A model generated the notes under the pieces. The model had not been told where the DNA came from. It saw only the letters and a program-made list of their open reading frames with translations, and made no database searches. 64,000 nt of DNA from Rachicladosporium sp. CCFEE 5018 (lineage: Eukaryota; Ascomycota; Dothideomycetes; Cladosporiales; Cladosporiaceae), in assembly GCA_002077045.2 (NCBI GenBank), contig KZ111145.1, forward strand, positions 221,481-285,480, written 5' to 3'. Position 1 is the first letter of the stretch; each line of letters begins with the position of its first letter. Made by a program: the position numbers and the translations under genes. This document shows positions 41,682-51,844 of this stretch, one piece after another.

Positions 41682-42803
41682 TTACAGCGCCAACATCCGC
41701 TTGACCTCACTCTGGATGGCCTCGCTCATCTCCTTGGTGCCGGCTTTGCCACCGAGATCGCCTGTCCGGATCTCTAACCCTCCCGCCTCCTTCGTATCCA
41801 GCACCTTCGCCACTGCTTTCTCGACAATCTCTGCCTCTTTATGCATGTTGAAAGAGTATCGCAGCATCATGGCCAAGCTCAGCACTTGAGCTACCGGATT
41901 TGCTAAACCTTTGCCAGAGATGTCCGGCGCACTGCCATGTACCGGCTCATACAGTCCTCTCGCACCACCGACGCTGTTCTGCCCTAGCTTCCCGCCTGGT
42001 GGTCCTGCCAGCGATGCTGATGGCAGCAAGCCCAAGCTCCCCGTCAAACCCCCTGCCTCATCACTCAAGATGTCGCCGAACGTGTTGTCGGTCAGGATGA
42101 TCCCATTCCACCGTGTTGGCTGCGTGATCATCATCATCGCCAAGCTGTCCGCTAGCTGATGCTGCAATTTCACCTTAGGGAATTCCCTTTCAAACACCTC
42201 CGTTACGATCCTTCGCCAAACCCTCGAACTAGCAAGCACATTCGCTTTGTCCGCGCTCGTCACTTGCGTCGGCGGGCTGGTCTGCATCGCAAGCGCACCA
42301 GCCACTCTGGCAACCCTCTCAATCTCCTTCCTCGAATACTCCCAAGGATCACAGCCATAGTCCTCCTGCTCGATCTTGTTGCCGAAGTACGCCCCGCCGC
42401 AATTCTCCCGGATGAGCATGAAATCCACGCCGCGAACAATCTCCTCCTTGATCGGACTCCTCCCCACCAATGCTTCACTAGCAAAGTAACAAGGCCGGAG
42501 ATTCGCGAATATCTCCATCATCGCTCTAATCCTCAACAACCCACTCTCCGGGTTTGGTTGGCGAGTGCCCCATTCCGGCCCACCAGCGCTGCCGAAGAAG
42601 ACTGCGTCTGCTTCCGTGCACTTTTTGAGGACGGCCTCAGTGACCGAGTCGTTATGGGCGTCTAGCGAGGCGCCGCCGCAGAGGTCGTGATCGAGGGTGA
42701 ACTCTACGCCGGTGGAGGCTGTGATGAGGGGGAGGAGTTTGAGGGCTTCGTGAACGACTTCGGGGCCTATGTGGTCGCCTGGGAGGACGAGGATGTGGGG
42801 CAT
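41682..42803 (-). CDS. LEU2: 3-isopropylmalate dehydrogenase (leucine biosynthesis)
   Basis: Oxidatively decarboxylates 3-isopropylmalate in the leucine pathway. The 373-residue frame starts MPHILVLPGDHIGPEVV and carries the family blocks GSAGGPEWGT, LLRIRAMMEIFANLRPC, FMLIRENCGGAYFG, the SADKANVLASSRVWR lysine region, NGIILTDNTFGDILSDEAGG (metal-binding Asp cluster), YEPVHGSAPDISGKGLANP and IRTGDLGG. The ATG at 42801-42803 gives the normal length; an in-frame extension to 42884 has no ATG. Filamentous fungi often have two such genes, and this sequence is rather divergent from the yeast enzyme. Confidence 0.93.
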   Translation of the reverse strand: MPHILVLPGDHIGPEVVHEALKLLPLITASTGVEFTLDHDLCGGASLDAHNDSVTEAVLKKCTEADAVFFGSAGGPEWGTRQPNPESGLLRIRAMMEIFANLRPCYFASEALVGRSPIKEEIVRGVDFMLIRENCGGAYFGNKIEQEDYGCDPWEYSRKEIERVARVAGALAMQTSPPTQVTSADKANVLASSRVWRRIVTEVFEREFPKVKLQHQLADSLAMMMITQPTRWNGIILTDNTFGDILSDEAGGLTGSLGLLPSASLAGPPGGKLGQNSVGGARGLYEPVHGSAPDISGKGLANPVAQVLSLAMMLRYSFNMHKEAEIVEKAVAKVLDTKEAGGLEIRTGDLGGKAGTKEMSEAIQSEVKRMLAL

Positions 42804-43352
42804 TGTCACCGATGGCAGAGGCGCTGTGGAGACTGCGAATGCTTGGAATGATTGTTCGGACTTGGGCTCAGCGGATAGTTGCACATCAGGATGCGGAAGA
42901 CTACATTTTATCGAACGAATCCGAGTTGCTCGTCTACTCTACCCATGTCTCTTACATGTTCCAATGCATCTTCGGTGCGTCTCACAGCTTCCCCTCACCG
43001 CCTTCGGGCAGATCTTCTGCGAGGTCGGCAGGCTTCGACTGCCCGTGATGCATTGATCATTCACACAGTATATTTCGTCCTATGAATCGGAAGCCCAATG
43101 CTAGTGCGCCGACATGATCAACCACTTAGGGCTCGGTACGCGATACCTCATGTCCGCGAGGTGCATGGATGCTGTCATTGTCGATAGGTAGCTGCCAACC
43201 ATACCATAACATCCTATGACCCAGACGCAACCGTGAGGCGCAGTTTCACAACCCCGTCAGAATACGCGACACCAATGCCATAGCCCAGCACTTTTTTCAT
43301 TTCCTGGTGCCGAAGACCAATGCGCCTAGAGTCCTCTCGATAACCCCCAGCC
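42804..43352. promoter_or_regulatory. Divergent promoter, LEU2 / RAV1
   Basis: A 549 bp head-to-head interval; no gene and no defined element recognised by eye. Confidence 0.4.
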
Positions 43353-46300
43353 ATGCCTTCGCTATCGCCCGGAGACGCCTCCCATACGGCGCCACCGCAT
43401 TTCTCCCACATATCCCCTGGCTTCCCTACAGCCTCCTTCCAGGCTCTCACGACTCTTAATTATCGCTGGAAACGCTACATCCTCTACATCTCTGGTCGGC
43501 AACTTGATATCCTGCGCTCTGCGACGGAGCTCGTACAAGTCCTGACCTTCGAGGATGAGCTGGTAGCTATTGAAGCAGAGAGGTCAAGCGATGGGTTAGG
43601 GAATGGCAGTGGCAGAATCGCGGTCGCTGGGAGGACGGATGTCTGGATCTTGGAGCCGGTGACTGGGCAGGAGAACCGCGTGAGCTGGCGCAAGGGCCTG
43701 GTGCTGAAGCGGGAAGACAAGGAGGATGCGGTGAGGACACTGAGTTGGGGCAATGAAGGGGAGGTCCTGGTCGGTGGGAGTAAGAGACTGAGTCTTTTCT
43801 CTACTATTGAGGGAAGCAGGGAGAGCTCGCCCGTCAGCTCGACAACGACGTTGAAGGAGCTGGCGGAGAAGACACCGTTATGGACGAAAGAGCTGGCTTC
43901 GCCTGCGGCGTATGCGGCGTTTAGTCCGAGCGCGAGTCTGATCGCTACGACCGGCGTGCGCGATAGGCTGGTAAAGATCTGGCGGAGACTATCATTTGAG
44001 GATGCGCTGTTCGACTATGCCTATCTGCCTCACCCAGGGATGGTCACGCATCTGGAGTGGCGGAAACCAGACCCTGTTCAGCTGGAGACTGATGATCTTG
44101 GGGAGAGGAGAGGAAGTGTCTACAGTGTGCGGCACGATGACGAACTCGAGGTGCTACATACGTTCTGCACTGACGGTGTGATGAGACTTTGGAAGACCGG
44201 GAGCCATCAGGATCTTGATATATTGCCGTTGCACACGAGTGTCGATTTAGTGGGCGCGATCCCCTCGTCGCCCACATTGAAGAACACAGACACAGGTTTT
44301 CCCACGTCTCCCGCTCGTTATGCCTTCCTCTTGACGTCTGGATCTCTGTCCTCCGCGATCACAACAGCTCTAGGCAAGACAGCTCTATCAAAGCCGACCC
44401 ACGCCCAGGAACATCTCAAAGAATTACGAACCAAATACCCAGATGTCGTCATTACTTTGGATGGACGAGGTAGAATGTCAGCCTGGGGACTCACCTCCCC
44501 GGGACATAGACAGCGACGTCCTAGCACCCCTTCCAAGTCAGCTTCTGCTGGCGAGGTGTTTCACATCGCGCACACTGAGGACCTGGGGATCAGATTGGAA
44601 GATGGGGAGAACGCGAGGTTCGAGTGCTGGGTAGAGGGAGACGACGTGAATGTGCTGGTGCATGGGTTCGAAGGCAGAGTGCAGTGGTGGAAAGGAGGTG
44701 TAGAGGGGCTGTTCAGTCCAGGAGTGACTGCGTCCGAGAGGTTGATAAGGGTGGCTGGCTGGGGCGGTGTCTCGGAGGACGTCTCTGGCCTCTCGAGAAG
44801 CATCGAGGGTGACAAGATCGTTGCTTGGACTGATCGTGGCTCGTGGCAGGTTGTCGCAGGTCGGGACTCCAGAGAGGGTGGAAGGCGTGCCGCGCACGAC
44901 GCACTGGACACTAAGCAGCAGATGCCAGACCCGTGGTGCAGCATCGTGGCCACTGGACGAGACATTCTGGCTGTGATCGCTTTCACTGCCAAGTACGTCG
45001 CTTGCTTCGACGCCCATGGCAAAGCAGTGGGCGCTCGCACTAGACACAGCCTAGATGCTACTTCTGTGCGGCTGCTGCTGCTGCCGCTGCCGCGGATGAG
45101 AGACGAGCGTGCCAGTGGAAGTGTGTATCTATGCTATGACCGGCATGGTGCCTGGCTCACTGTCTTGGGACCTCCGAAAGACCACGATCAGAGTACCGTC
45201 AGGATGTCCGCAGCAGATACACGCCACGTGACGATCCTGGATCCGGAGATCAGCTCAACGCAATCATGGTCACACACGAGAGTCGTGCTGCATCCCCGAA
45301 AGCCAAATTGGGTCAGAGCCGTGTGTGTCGACGGAAATGGTGTCGTATACCGGCGAGATATGAGCTCGACGCACTTCTCGGGACAGGGTAAGTCTTCCGA
45401 GGAGTCTGGCCTTATGTTCCACACTGGGGTCAAGGGTGCGACTGTCTTTGATGCGATGGCTTCACATGCGGCGCTTGTGGGTGAGGCTGAGAACGAGCTG
45501 GTGATCGTTGATCTGAAAGACGGCTTTGTGGAACATCGACAGGCGCTCAAAGCTCGCGTACGGCAGGCGCAATTCTCTACAGCTTCGTCGGGCATCGACA
45601 GGCCGCGCAGCCTTCTCGCAATCAGCTACGACGAGAGTGTCGATCTCATGGCTGAAGCTCACTACGAGCCGCACAGCGAGCATCTTACGTGGCAGCATGT
45701 CAAGTCTATCTCGATCACCGGCATTGGGCTGGCGATCTCAAGCATCGCTTGGGCGCCAGAAGGGCAGCTTGCTATAGCGGCGGGCAATTCAGTCTTTGTT
45801 GCCAGTGGAGTCTTTAGCGCTAACCAACTCGGCGCAGAGCTTCGCGATCGGCTAGACCTGTCTGTAGCTGCGAGTGCGGAGACTGCAGGACTAGCCCAAC
45901 TGCTCAAACAGCCTCTGGCGATCTGGCACCCGCACTCTTTGCTGCACACGTCATTACGTGGACACATGCATGCTGCAATGGAAGTCTTGCGAAAGCTAGA
46001 ACACAAACTACGATTCTTTGGCGAAGGAGATGTGCTGCATCCGACCTTCGAGCAAGAGCCGGGCCGCTTGATATCAAAATTGTTGGGTGCAAGAACTGGT
46101 GGACTTGATTTGACCACCGTCAGCGACTTGAGGGCGCAGTTGAGCACCCTAGATCTGCCCCGGACCTCGATTGCCGAGCAAACGGAGCTCAAGCACGTCT
46201 TCGAAACAATCGCATACGTCCAAGAACACGTCGGCAGCCTGGACGCCAATGCCCTGCGCTATCTCTTCATCTGGAAGCTCCGCACACTCCAAGTCTCGTC

Positions 46301-47672
46301 CGTCCAATCACCCCGAGAAGCGAAACTCACGACAGGCGACCATACCTCCGTCCCTCCCGCCCCAACAATGACCTACCGCGAAATCCTTTTCGCCACCCAT
46401 TCCACGACCCAACAGCCTCTTCTCGAGCTCCTTGTAGCTCACTACACCCCTCTGACCCCAACCACAGCCCGCACCCTAGGCCTGTCTCACTGGCTCCGCG
46501 AAGTCCACGCCCCAGTCTCCGAAGGCTCGGCCCTCGCATCCCTAGACCAGCTCTTCGAATCCCTAGCCCAATCCGCATACCGCTCCGTATACCCTCCAGA
46601 TCCCGCGAAAGCGGCCCTGTACTTCCTCGCCTTACGCAAGAAGGGTACCCTACTCGCGCTATGGAGGGTGGCGGTAGGGAACAAAGAGCAGCGCGCTACT
46701 GTCAACTTCTTGAAGCGAGATTTTGCGGTGGAAGAGAACCGGACAGCGGCGAAGAAGAACGCTTATGCGCTTATGGGGAAGCGAAGGTTCGAGTATGCGG
46801 CTGCTTTTTTTCTTCTAGCCGGGGATTGTCAAAGTGCGGTGAGATTGCTGGCTGGGCAGTGTGAGGATATAGGATTGGCTGTCGGGGTCGCGAGGTGTTT
46901 CGCCGGTGACGATAGCATTGTACTCAGGGACCTTGTGGAGGGTATTATCTTACCCAGAGCGAGGGATGAGGGGAATCGGTGGTGTATGGCGTGGTGTCAT
47001 ACTGTGCTACAGCGACCAAAGGACCTAGCGAAAGCGTTGATCGCGCCTATGAGAGTGCTGAGAGATGGGCTGAAGCCAAGGGCTAGGTACTGGCAGCAGG
47101 ATGATCCGTTGACGCTGACGATGTACGAGAGCTTGCGAGCGAAGGCGGTGAAGTCTGGGAAGAAGAGTGAAAAGCTTGGAGCTGTACAGTGGGAGTACGA
47201 AGCTGTGCTGCGCTCTGCAAGGATCCTGAGACGACAGGGCTTGCTGTTACAGGCGCTGGAGCTCGTGAAGACGTGGGAGTTCGCACCGGCGGGGCGACAC
47301 AGCCCCGAGAACGTTGATGACGATGAGCAGCACGTCAATGGCATCGCCGAAAGGGGAAAGGCAACGAGTGGAATTCCGAGCAGAGAAGAAGGGCAGCCGG
47401 ACCCGCTTGTCGCCACTGCGAATAGAGCAGCGCCGCCAGCGAAAAGTCTGCTCGATGAATTCAACGGTGCAGTTCCTCCACCCACGGTCCCCACGCCCCA
47501 GGGTACAGCGAAGGGTGTGCGAGAAACCAAAGCCGCGGAGCTGCTGGCCAAGATGAAGGCGAAGAAGGCTGCCGCTGCCGGTTCCACGGATGGACAGGTA
47601 GCAGTGAAGGAGAAGCCGACGCAATTCGACGAGCCGGCTGCTAGTAGTATTTTGGATAGCTTTGGGTTCTGA
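43353..47672 (+). CDS. RAV1: Rav1, RAVE complex subunit (V-ATPase assembly; DmX-like)
   Basis: A single-exon protein of 1439 residues. The N-terminal half is a WD-type beta-propeller region (for example AYAAFSPSASLIATTGVRDRL followed by VKIWRR, and HTFCTDGVMRLWKTG). The C-terminal half is the Rav1p domain, including the block ALYFLALRKKGTLLALWRVA and the run EYAAAFFLLAGDCQSAVRLL. Rav1 with Rav2 and Skp1 promotes reassembly of V1 and Vo sectors of the vacuolar H+-ATPase. The last 150 residues are Ala/Lys/Glu-rich with KAAELLAKMKAKKAAAAG and end in SILDSFGF. The ATG at 43353 follows the sequence ccagcc. Confidence 0.93.
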   Translation: MPSLSPGDASHTAPPHFSHISPGFPTASFQALTTLNYRWKRYILYISGRQLDILRSATELVQVLTFEDELVAIEAERSSDGLGNGSGRIAVAGRTDVWILEPVTGQENRVSWRKGLVLKREDKEDAVRTLSWGNEGEVLVGGSKRLSLFSTIEGSRESSPVSSTTTLKELAEKTPLWTKELASPAAYAAFSPSASLIATTGVRDRLVKIWRRLSFEDALFDYAYLPHPGMVTHLEWRKPDPVQLETDDLGERRGSVYSVRHDDELEVLHTFCTDGVMRLWKTGSHQDLDILPLHTSVDLVGAIPSSPTLKNTDTGFPTSPARYAFLLTSGSLSSAITTALGKTALSKPTHAQEHLKELRTKYPDVVITLDGRGRMSAWGLTSPGHRQRRPSTPSKSASAGEVFHIAHTEDLGIRLEDGENARFECWVEGDDVNVLVHGFEGRVQWWKGGVEGLFSPGVTASERLIRVAGWGGVSEDVSGLSRSIEGDKIVAWTDRGSWQVVAGRDSREGGRRAAHDALDTKQQMPDPWCSIVATGRDILAVIAFTAKYVACFDAHGKAVGARTRHSLDATSVRLLLLPLPRMRDERASGSVYLCYDRHGAWLTVLGPPKDHDQSTVRMSAADTRHVTILDPEISSTQSWSHTRVVLHPRKPNWVRAVCVDGNGVVYRRDMSSTHFSGQGKSSEESGLMFHTGVKGATVFDAMASHAALVGEAENELVIVDLKDGFVEHRQALKARVRQAQFSTASSGIDRPRSLLAISYDESVDLMAEAHYEPHSEHLTWQHVKSISITGIGLAISSIAWAPEGQLAIAAGNSVFVASGVFSANQLGAELRDRLDLSVAASAETAGLAQLLKQPLAIWHPHSLLHTSLRGHMHAAMEVLRKLEHKLRFFGEGDVLHPTFEQEPGRLISKLLGARTGGLDLTTVSDLRAQLSTLDLPRTSIAEQTELKHVFETIAYVQEHVGSLDANALRYLFIWKLRTLQVSSVQSPREAKLTTGDHTSVPPAPTMTYREILFATHSTTQQPLLELLVAHYTPLTPTTARTLGLSHWLREVHAPVSEGSALASLDQLFESLAQSAYRSVYPPDPAKAALYFLALRKKGTLLALWRVAVGNKEQRATVNFLKRDFAVEENRTAAKKNAYALMGKRRFEYAAAFFLLAGDCQSAVRLLAGQCEDIGLAVGVARCFAGDDSIVLRDLVEGIILPRARDEGNRWCMAWCHTVLQRPKDLAKALIAPMRVLRDGLKPRARYWQQDDPLTLTMYESLRAKAVKSGKKSEKLGAVQWEYEAVLRSARILRRQGLLLQALELVKTWEFAPAGRHSPENVDDDEQHVNGIAERGKATSGIPSREEGQPDPLVATANRAAPPAKSLLDEFNGAVPPPTVPTPQGTAKGVRETKAAELLAKMKAKKAAAAGSTDGQVAVKEKPTQFDEPAASSILDSFGF

Positions 47673-48023
47673 TAAGGTGCGAGACGTTCCAATGAGAGAG
47701 AAAGGGAGAAGAGTGGGTTGTGCTGGTCAGTGGACAAATCTTGTACTATATTGTGGTATGGGACGTTTCTCCCCGGGGCCATCCACGGCGTTCTGGAAGT
47801 CTAGCATAGCGTATGATGCCATTGATTTCTGCTCATACTCGACACTGCTATCCCGTACATTTCAAGGCTGTCTTCCGCCTGGCCACGTTGCACTCACTTC
47901 GGCCACGGTGTCCACAGCTCAAGCTGTAGCCCATAGCTTCAGAACATGTTGTTTCCGGACACTTACCATCATGCTCAACTTAATCTTTTTAGCAGCATGC
48001 ATTCAAAACCAATTTGACACGCT
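47673..48023. other. Intergenic between RAV1 and the I9-like gene
   Basis: A 351 bp interval with no supported gene; it should contain the RAV1 3' UTR and the promoter of the next gene. Confidence 0.4.
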
Positions 48024-49005
48024 ATGGCACGCTCTCATCTGCTGCGCAACACGATCTCCATCAGCATCCTCTCGATAATCATTCTCGTCGCCACTTCATG
48101 GACGTTCCGCGGTTCGCTACTATGGCGAAAGGTGATTTACTACCCATCCCATCTCGTCCGTCCATATCAAGCGCCCATGCTTGGCTGCGAAAACCTAAAC
48201 GTAATCGAAGGCAGCTACTGCGTCTTCCTCCATCACGGCAGTAAACTCGAGAGGCACATCCAGACCATCGGAAACCATGTCGATTGGAGCCCCACGATCA
48301 GACACTTGTTCCCGGAGACGACTGTTCACAGCCTATACTACTGCGCACACGATGTCGACGATGCGGCGTTGAAGGCTAGTCGGGCTGACATCGCAGTCGA
48401 CGTCGTCGACTGCGACTGGCCGCTGGTGGCCATTCCAGACAGGATAGAAGTTGAACTCTGGGATGCAAACCTATCCGCTTGGGTGCCCGAGCAGCCATCA
48501 TCTTCTCAATTCCCGTCTCACTCCAGCACTCCGCCGGTAGTGCAATCCCATCGGGCACCCCTTGCTGCTGTGTGATTCACCGCAGGGAGTGACGGGAAGC
48601 TTTGGCGTGCATCTTCGCCGTGGCGCTTCACTCGAAGAGCACAGAGCGAGCCTCGCGGGCCGAGTCGATCTGGAGTCGACAATGAGGGATGTCCATCTCG
48701 CGACGATTGACTACGCTACATTCTATTGTGTCGATGAGCTGGACGATGTCGTGTTGGAGGCTATCAGGAGCGAGACTAGCGTCCAGAGTGTAGAGTGTAT
48801 AGTGTTCGCCGATCCGTTGGAGGAGCCCTCCTGGGTGGGGAAGATTGTGGACACGAAGCTGAGGATGATGTGCGAGCAAAGTGAAAATGGCGTCCGTGGA
48901 TTCAGACTGACGGTCAAGGACTGCGGCTTCGTGTACTTATCGTGCCTCCACTTCTCGAGAAGTCTGAGACGCCAGTCCCTGTTCAGCTGCGATGCAATTT
49001 GGTGA
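48024..49005 (+). CDS. Membrane-anchored protein with two inhibitor-I9-like domains
   Basis: Exon 1 (48024-48536) and exon 2 (48586-49005) join in phase 0 over a 49-nt intron (GTAGTG donor, CCGCAG acceptor), giving 310 residues. Residues 10-27 form one transmembrane segment followed by SLLWRKVIYYP. Domain 1 (about 61-131) and domain 2 (about 172-222) share a pattern: G-S-(Y/F)-x-V-x-L-(H/R)-(H/R)-G, a central E-x-H, then (V/L)-DD-xx-L-x-A-x-R and a closing V-(D/E)-C. The order and spacing recall the subtilisin-propeptide/inhibitor I9 fold, although I do not recognise the family. No peptidase domain is attached. The splice model rests on the domain repeat, as the two halves are in different frames. 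Confidence 0.62.
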
Positions 49006-49243
49006 AGTACCTACTGCCCAGGGTTGATCCGGAGGCTGGGCGATCAATTGAGAGAGACACGATCTTCTCAGTCCAGACACTACATTGCAGTCCTGCGTGT
49101 TGAAGGAGCATACTGACGCTTCAGACTGTTGGGAGAGCGCAGGGAGCTCGAATCATTGTTGTTGCATTCTCCGTGAAGGCCACGTTGCACCTTAGTCCCG
49201 CAACCTGCAGAATGTCATCAGCACTTTGTTATGATAGTGGCAT

Positions 49244-49774
49244 ATGTGTCGTACACCGGATGCCGTCCATCGCGTAGTCTGCAAGGTTCCCGACAGATTG
49301 GCAGTGCCACTGAAAGCCTCTTGTGAAATAGTACGCTCGTTCCGGCGGCAAAACACAAACATCCTCATCACCCTCTCCCTCATTCTGCTCGCTACCCTAT
49401 ATATCAAACACATGGACAACACACTCTGGCGCAAAGTGGTTTACTACTAGCCCACGCGCCTAGTGCCAGCCTACCGCGCACCTCTCCTCCACTGCAGGCC
49501 ACCGTACTCGGTCCCAGGGAGCTACTACGTCTACCTCCACCATGGCTGTACCATCGAGCACCACAACACGACGCTCGGAGAAGCCATCAACCTGGATCTA
49601 ATGATCAAGAGCGCTCAGCACGGTGCCAAGCAGTATGATTACGCAATCTACTGGGCGAGAGGCGTAGACGATGCAGTGCTGGCGGCGATCAGAGGTGATC
49701 TTGCGGTCGATGCGGTAGAGTGTATGAAGCGGCCGCAGCCTGTTAGCCTATGGGATCACGAATCGTCAACTTGA
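49244..49774 (+). pseudogene. Broken paralogue of the membrane-anchored I9-like protein
   Basis: One continuous frame from ATG 49244 to 49774 is interrupted by TAG at 49448-49450. Before the stop are a transmembrane segment (ILITLSLILLATLYI) and TLWRKVVYY, matching SLLWRKVIYY of the intact neighbour. After the stop the frame continues with PTRLVPAYRAPLLHC (neighbour: PSHLVRPYQAPMLGC), then one I9-like domain with GSYYVYLHHG and a VDDAVLAAIRGDLAVDAVEC end. An intron removing the stop would be only about 30 nt, too short here. The paralogue has one domain, not two. Confidence 0.75.
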
Positions 49775-50209
49775 GTAGAGGCAGAGCAGGATGAGATACC
49801 TGCGTCATCGGATTAGAAGCAGTGACATGTTATTGATTGATGCTAGGAGGAGAGCGATCAGACTTCGCTTCACGAAAACACAATGGTGCCTGAGGCACCG
49901 AAGCATTCTGTTCGCGTTTCCTTCCACTTCCATCCTGTGTACATCAAGAACACCTCATCAGCACGTCCAATTATTGTCATATTCACGCACACATCAGCAA
50001 TCTTGAAGCTTCAATGTGTTCGCAGACATACTCGATGATTTGGACGGGTCAATGCAAGCGTCCGCCCTGATCGACTTCCTCCGCCGGCGGAACTCCATGT
50101 CCGGCAGTGGATCGTCGAGGTAGAGTACAAGTATCACGATACGACTTTTATATTTCACCACCTGCTTTCGGTCCGAGTCCAGTCACTTTAGTACTGACCA
50201 GGAGCAACA
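49775..50209. other. Intergenic, nothing recognised
   Basis: A 435 bp interval upstream of the NmrA-like gene, lower in GC than its neighbours in the first half. No gene is supported. Confidence 0.4.
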
Positions 50210-51298
50210 ATGTCGGACAACAAGCTCAAGAAGATCGTGATCGTTGGCGTAAGGGCCCCAGGACTCCAGGCGACCAGCTTCTCCGCTAATGAAACTCACA
50301 GGCCGGTGGCAATGTCGGCTCTTCCGCCCTCAAGCATCTTCTCGACACCAACAACTTCGAGACTACGGTCCTCTCACGCGAAGGCTCCACCACGGCCTTC
50401 CCGTCGCACGCTGCACTCACAGTGAAGCGCGGATCTTACACAGACGCCGCGTTCATCTCCTCCGTATTCAGCGGCCAGGATGCAGTACTCTTCGCTATGA
50501 ACTTCATGGCCATGGCCGACCAGACTAAGCTGATCGAAGCCGCCGCCGAAGCGGGCGTGAAGTGGATCTTCCCTACCGAGTACGCGGGGGACGGCAAGAA
50601 CGAGAGCATGATGAGTGCGGTGCCGATGTTTCAGCCGAAGGTCGCGGCGAGGAAGCAGGTCGAGAGCTTGAGCGAGAAGTACGAGGGGTTGAAATGGGTA
50701 GGGATCGCGACGAATCCATGGCTTGAGTTTGTGAGTTCTCGGTTGCCACTACTGCATGGTGTGACGTGGGACGAGCTGATATGGTGTCCAGTCACTCCAA
50801 CGCGGCCTGTTCGGCTTCGATATCAAGGGCCGCAAAGCCACGATCTACACCGACTCCGCACCCTTCAACAGCACGACGCTCACCCAAGCCGGTCTAGGCA
50901 TAGCCCGCCTCTTCTCTCTGCCGATCAACAACTCCTCGAATCCCCGCGCCTCCCTCTCACACTACGCAAATAACTTCGTCTACGTCTCCTCCTGCCTCAT
51001 CTCCCAGACTTTGCTCTTTGCCTCGCTCCAGAAAGCGACGTCCACTACAAAAGACGACTGGCAGATCGAGGAGAGCACTATTGAGGAAAGCATCGGCACA
51101 AATCGGGAGAAAATGGCGAAGGGCGACATGAGGGCTGGCGCGATGTTGACATACGCTTAGTATCTCGGTGAGGGTAAGGGCGGGAACTATGAGGAGAAGG
51201 CGAAGGAGGACCGTAAGGTGTTGGGACTTGAGGAGGGGAAGTTGGAGGAGATTGTGAAAAGCGCCGTTGAGGAGTTGGAGAATGGGAAGGTGTTCTGA
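50210..51298 (+). pseudogene. NmrA-like/isoflavone-reductase-type oxidoreductase with in-frame TAG
   Basis: Exons 50210-50248, 50302-50730 and 50792-51298 join in phase 0. The Rossmann N-terminus is KIVIVGAGGNVGSSALKHLL (across intron 1), followed by VLSREGST, the KWIFPTEYAGDG segment and a C-terminal substrate-binding part, as in fungal NAD(P)-binding isoflavone-reductase-like proteins. TAG at 51158-51160 stops the frame after 278 residues. The same frame then continues for 45 codons with a conserved-looking tail (YLGEGKGGNYEEKAKEDRKV...) to a TGA at 51296. The gene is therefore either a recent pseudogene or makes a protein lacking the last helices; intact length would be about 324. Confidence 0.78.
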
Positions 51299-51844
51299 TG
51301 AGGTAATGTATGCGAAGTAAGTGTTCTTTACGATACATACGGCACAAGCTGTCGATTGCAACGAGTGCATGCTGCCATTGTGGTAAGATCTCAATTCCTT
51401 ACTCTATGCTTTGCTCAGCTCTGAGCTCTTCCTGCTGTCCCACGCAGGTTACGCACATTCTCCGTTGACCATTGGCCTGTCTCACGTCTTTCCTCAGTAT
51501 CCTGTGGCGAAGGCGAAAGAAACCCTGGATCCGAAAGCGGCATTCGGTCTCGCTTCACGATCAGCTCGGGAGCTCACTTCGCGTTCATCGAATCCAGCTG
51601 AACATAGCGCTTGGTGTCTCACTGCAGCATAAGCAGAACCGGTGGTCTCGCCAAGATCGACACGGAGATACTGGCGGACATACGACAAGCAGCCGGATTG
51701 AGCAATCGGTCTTTAGAGCGAATGCGAAGTTCAGCGAAGGATCCGCTCAAGCACATGCTCCAAGGCTACAAGTACCTGAGCTCAAGCCAAGTCCACGTTC
51801 AATAAGACTTCAATTACTTCACCGCGTGGCTAAACTCTGCGATC
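51299..51844. other. Intergenic, nothing recognised
   Basis: A 546 bp interval between the NmrA-like and the SDR genes; only short overlapping open frames without recognisable content. Confidence 0.4.
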
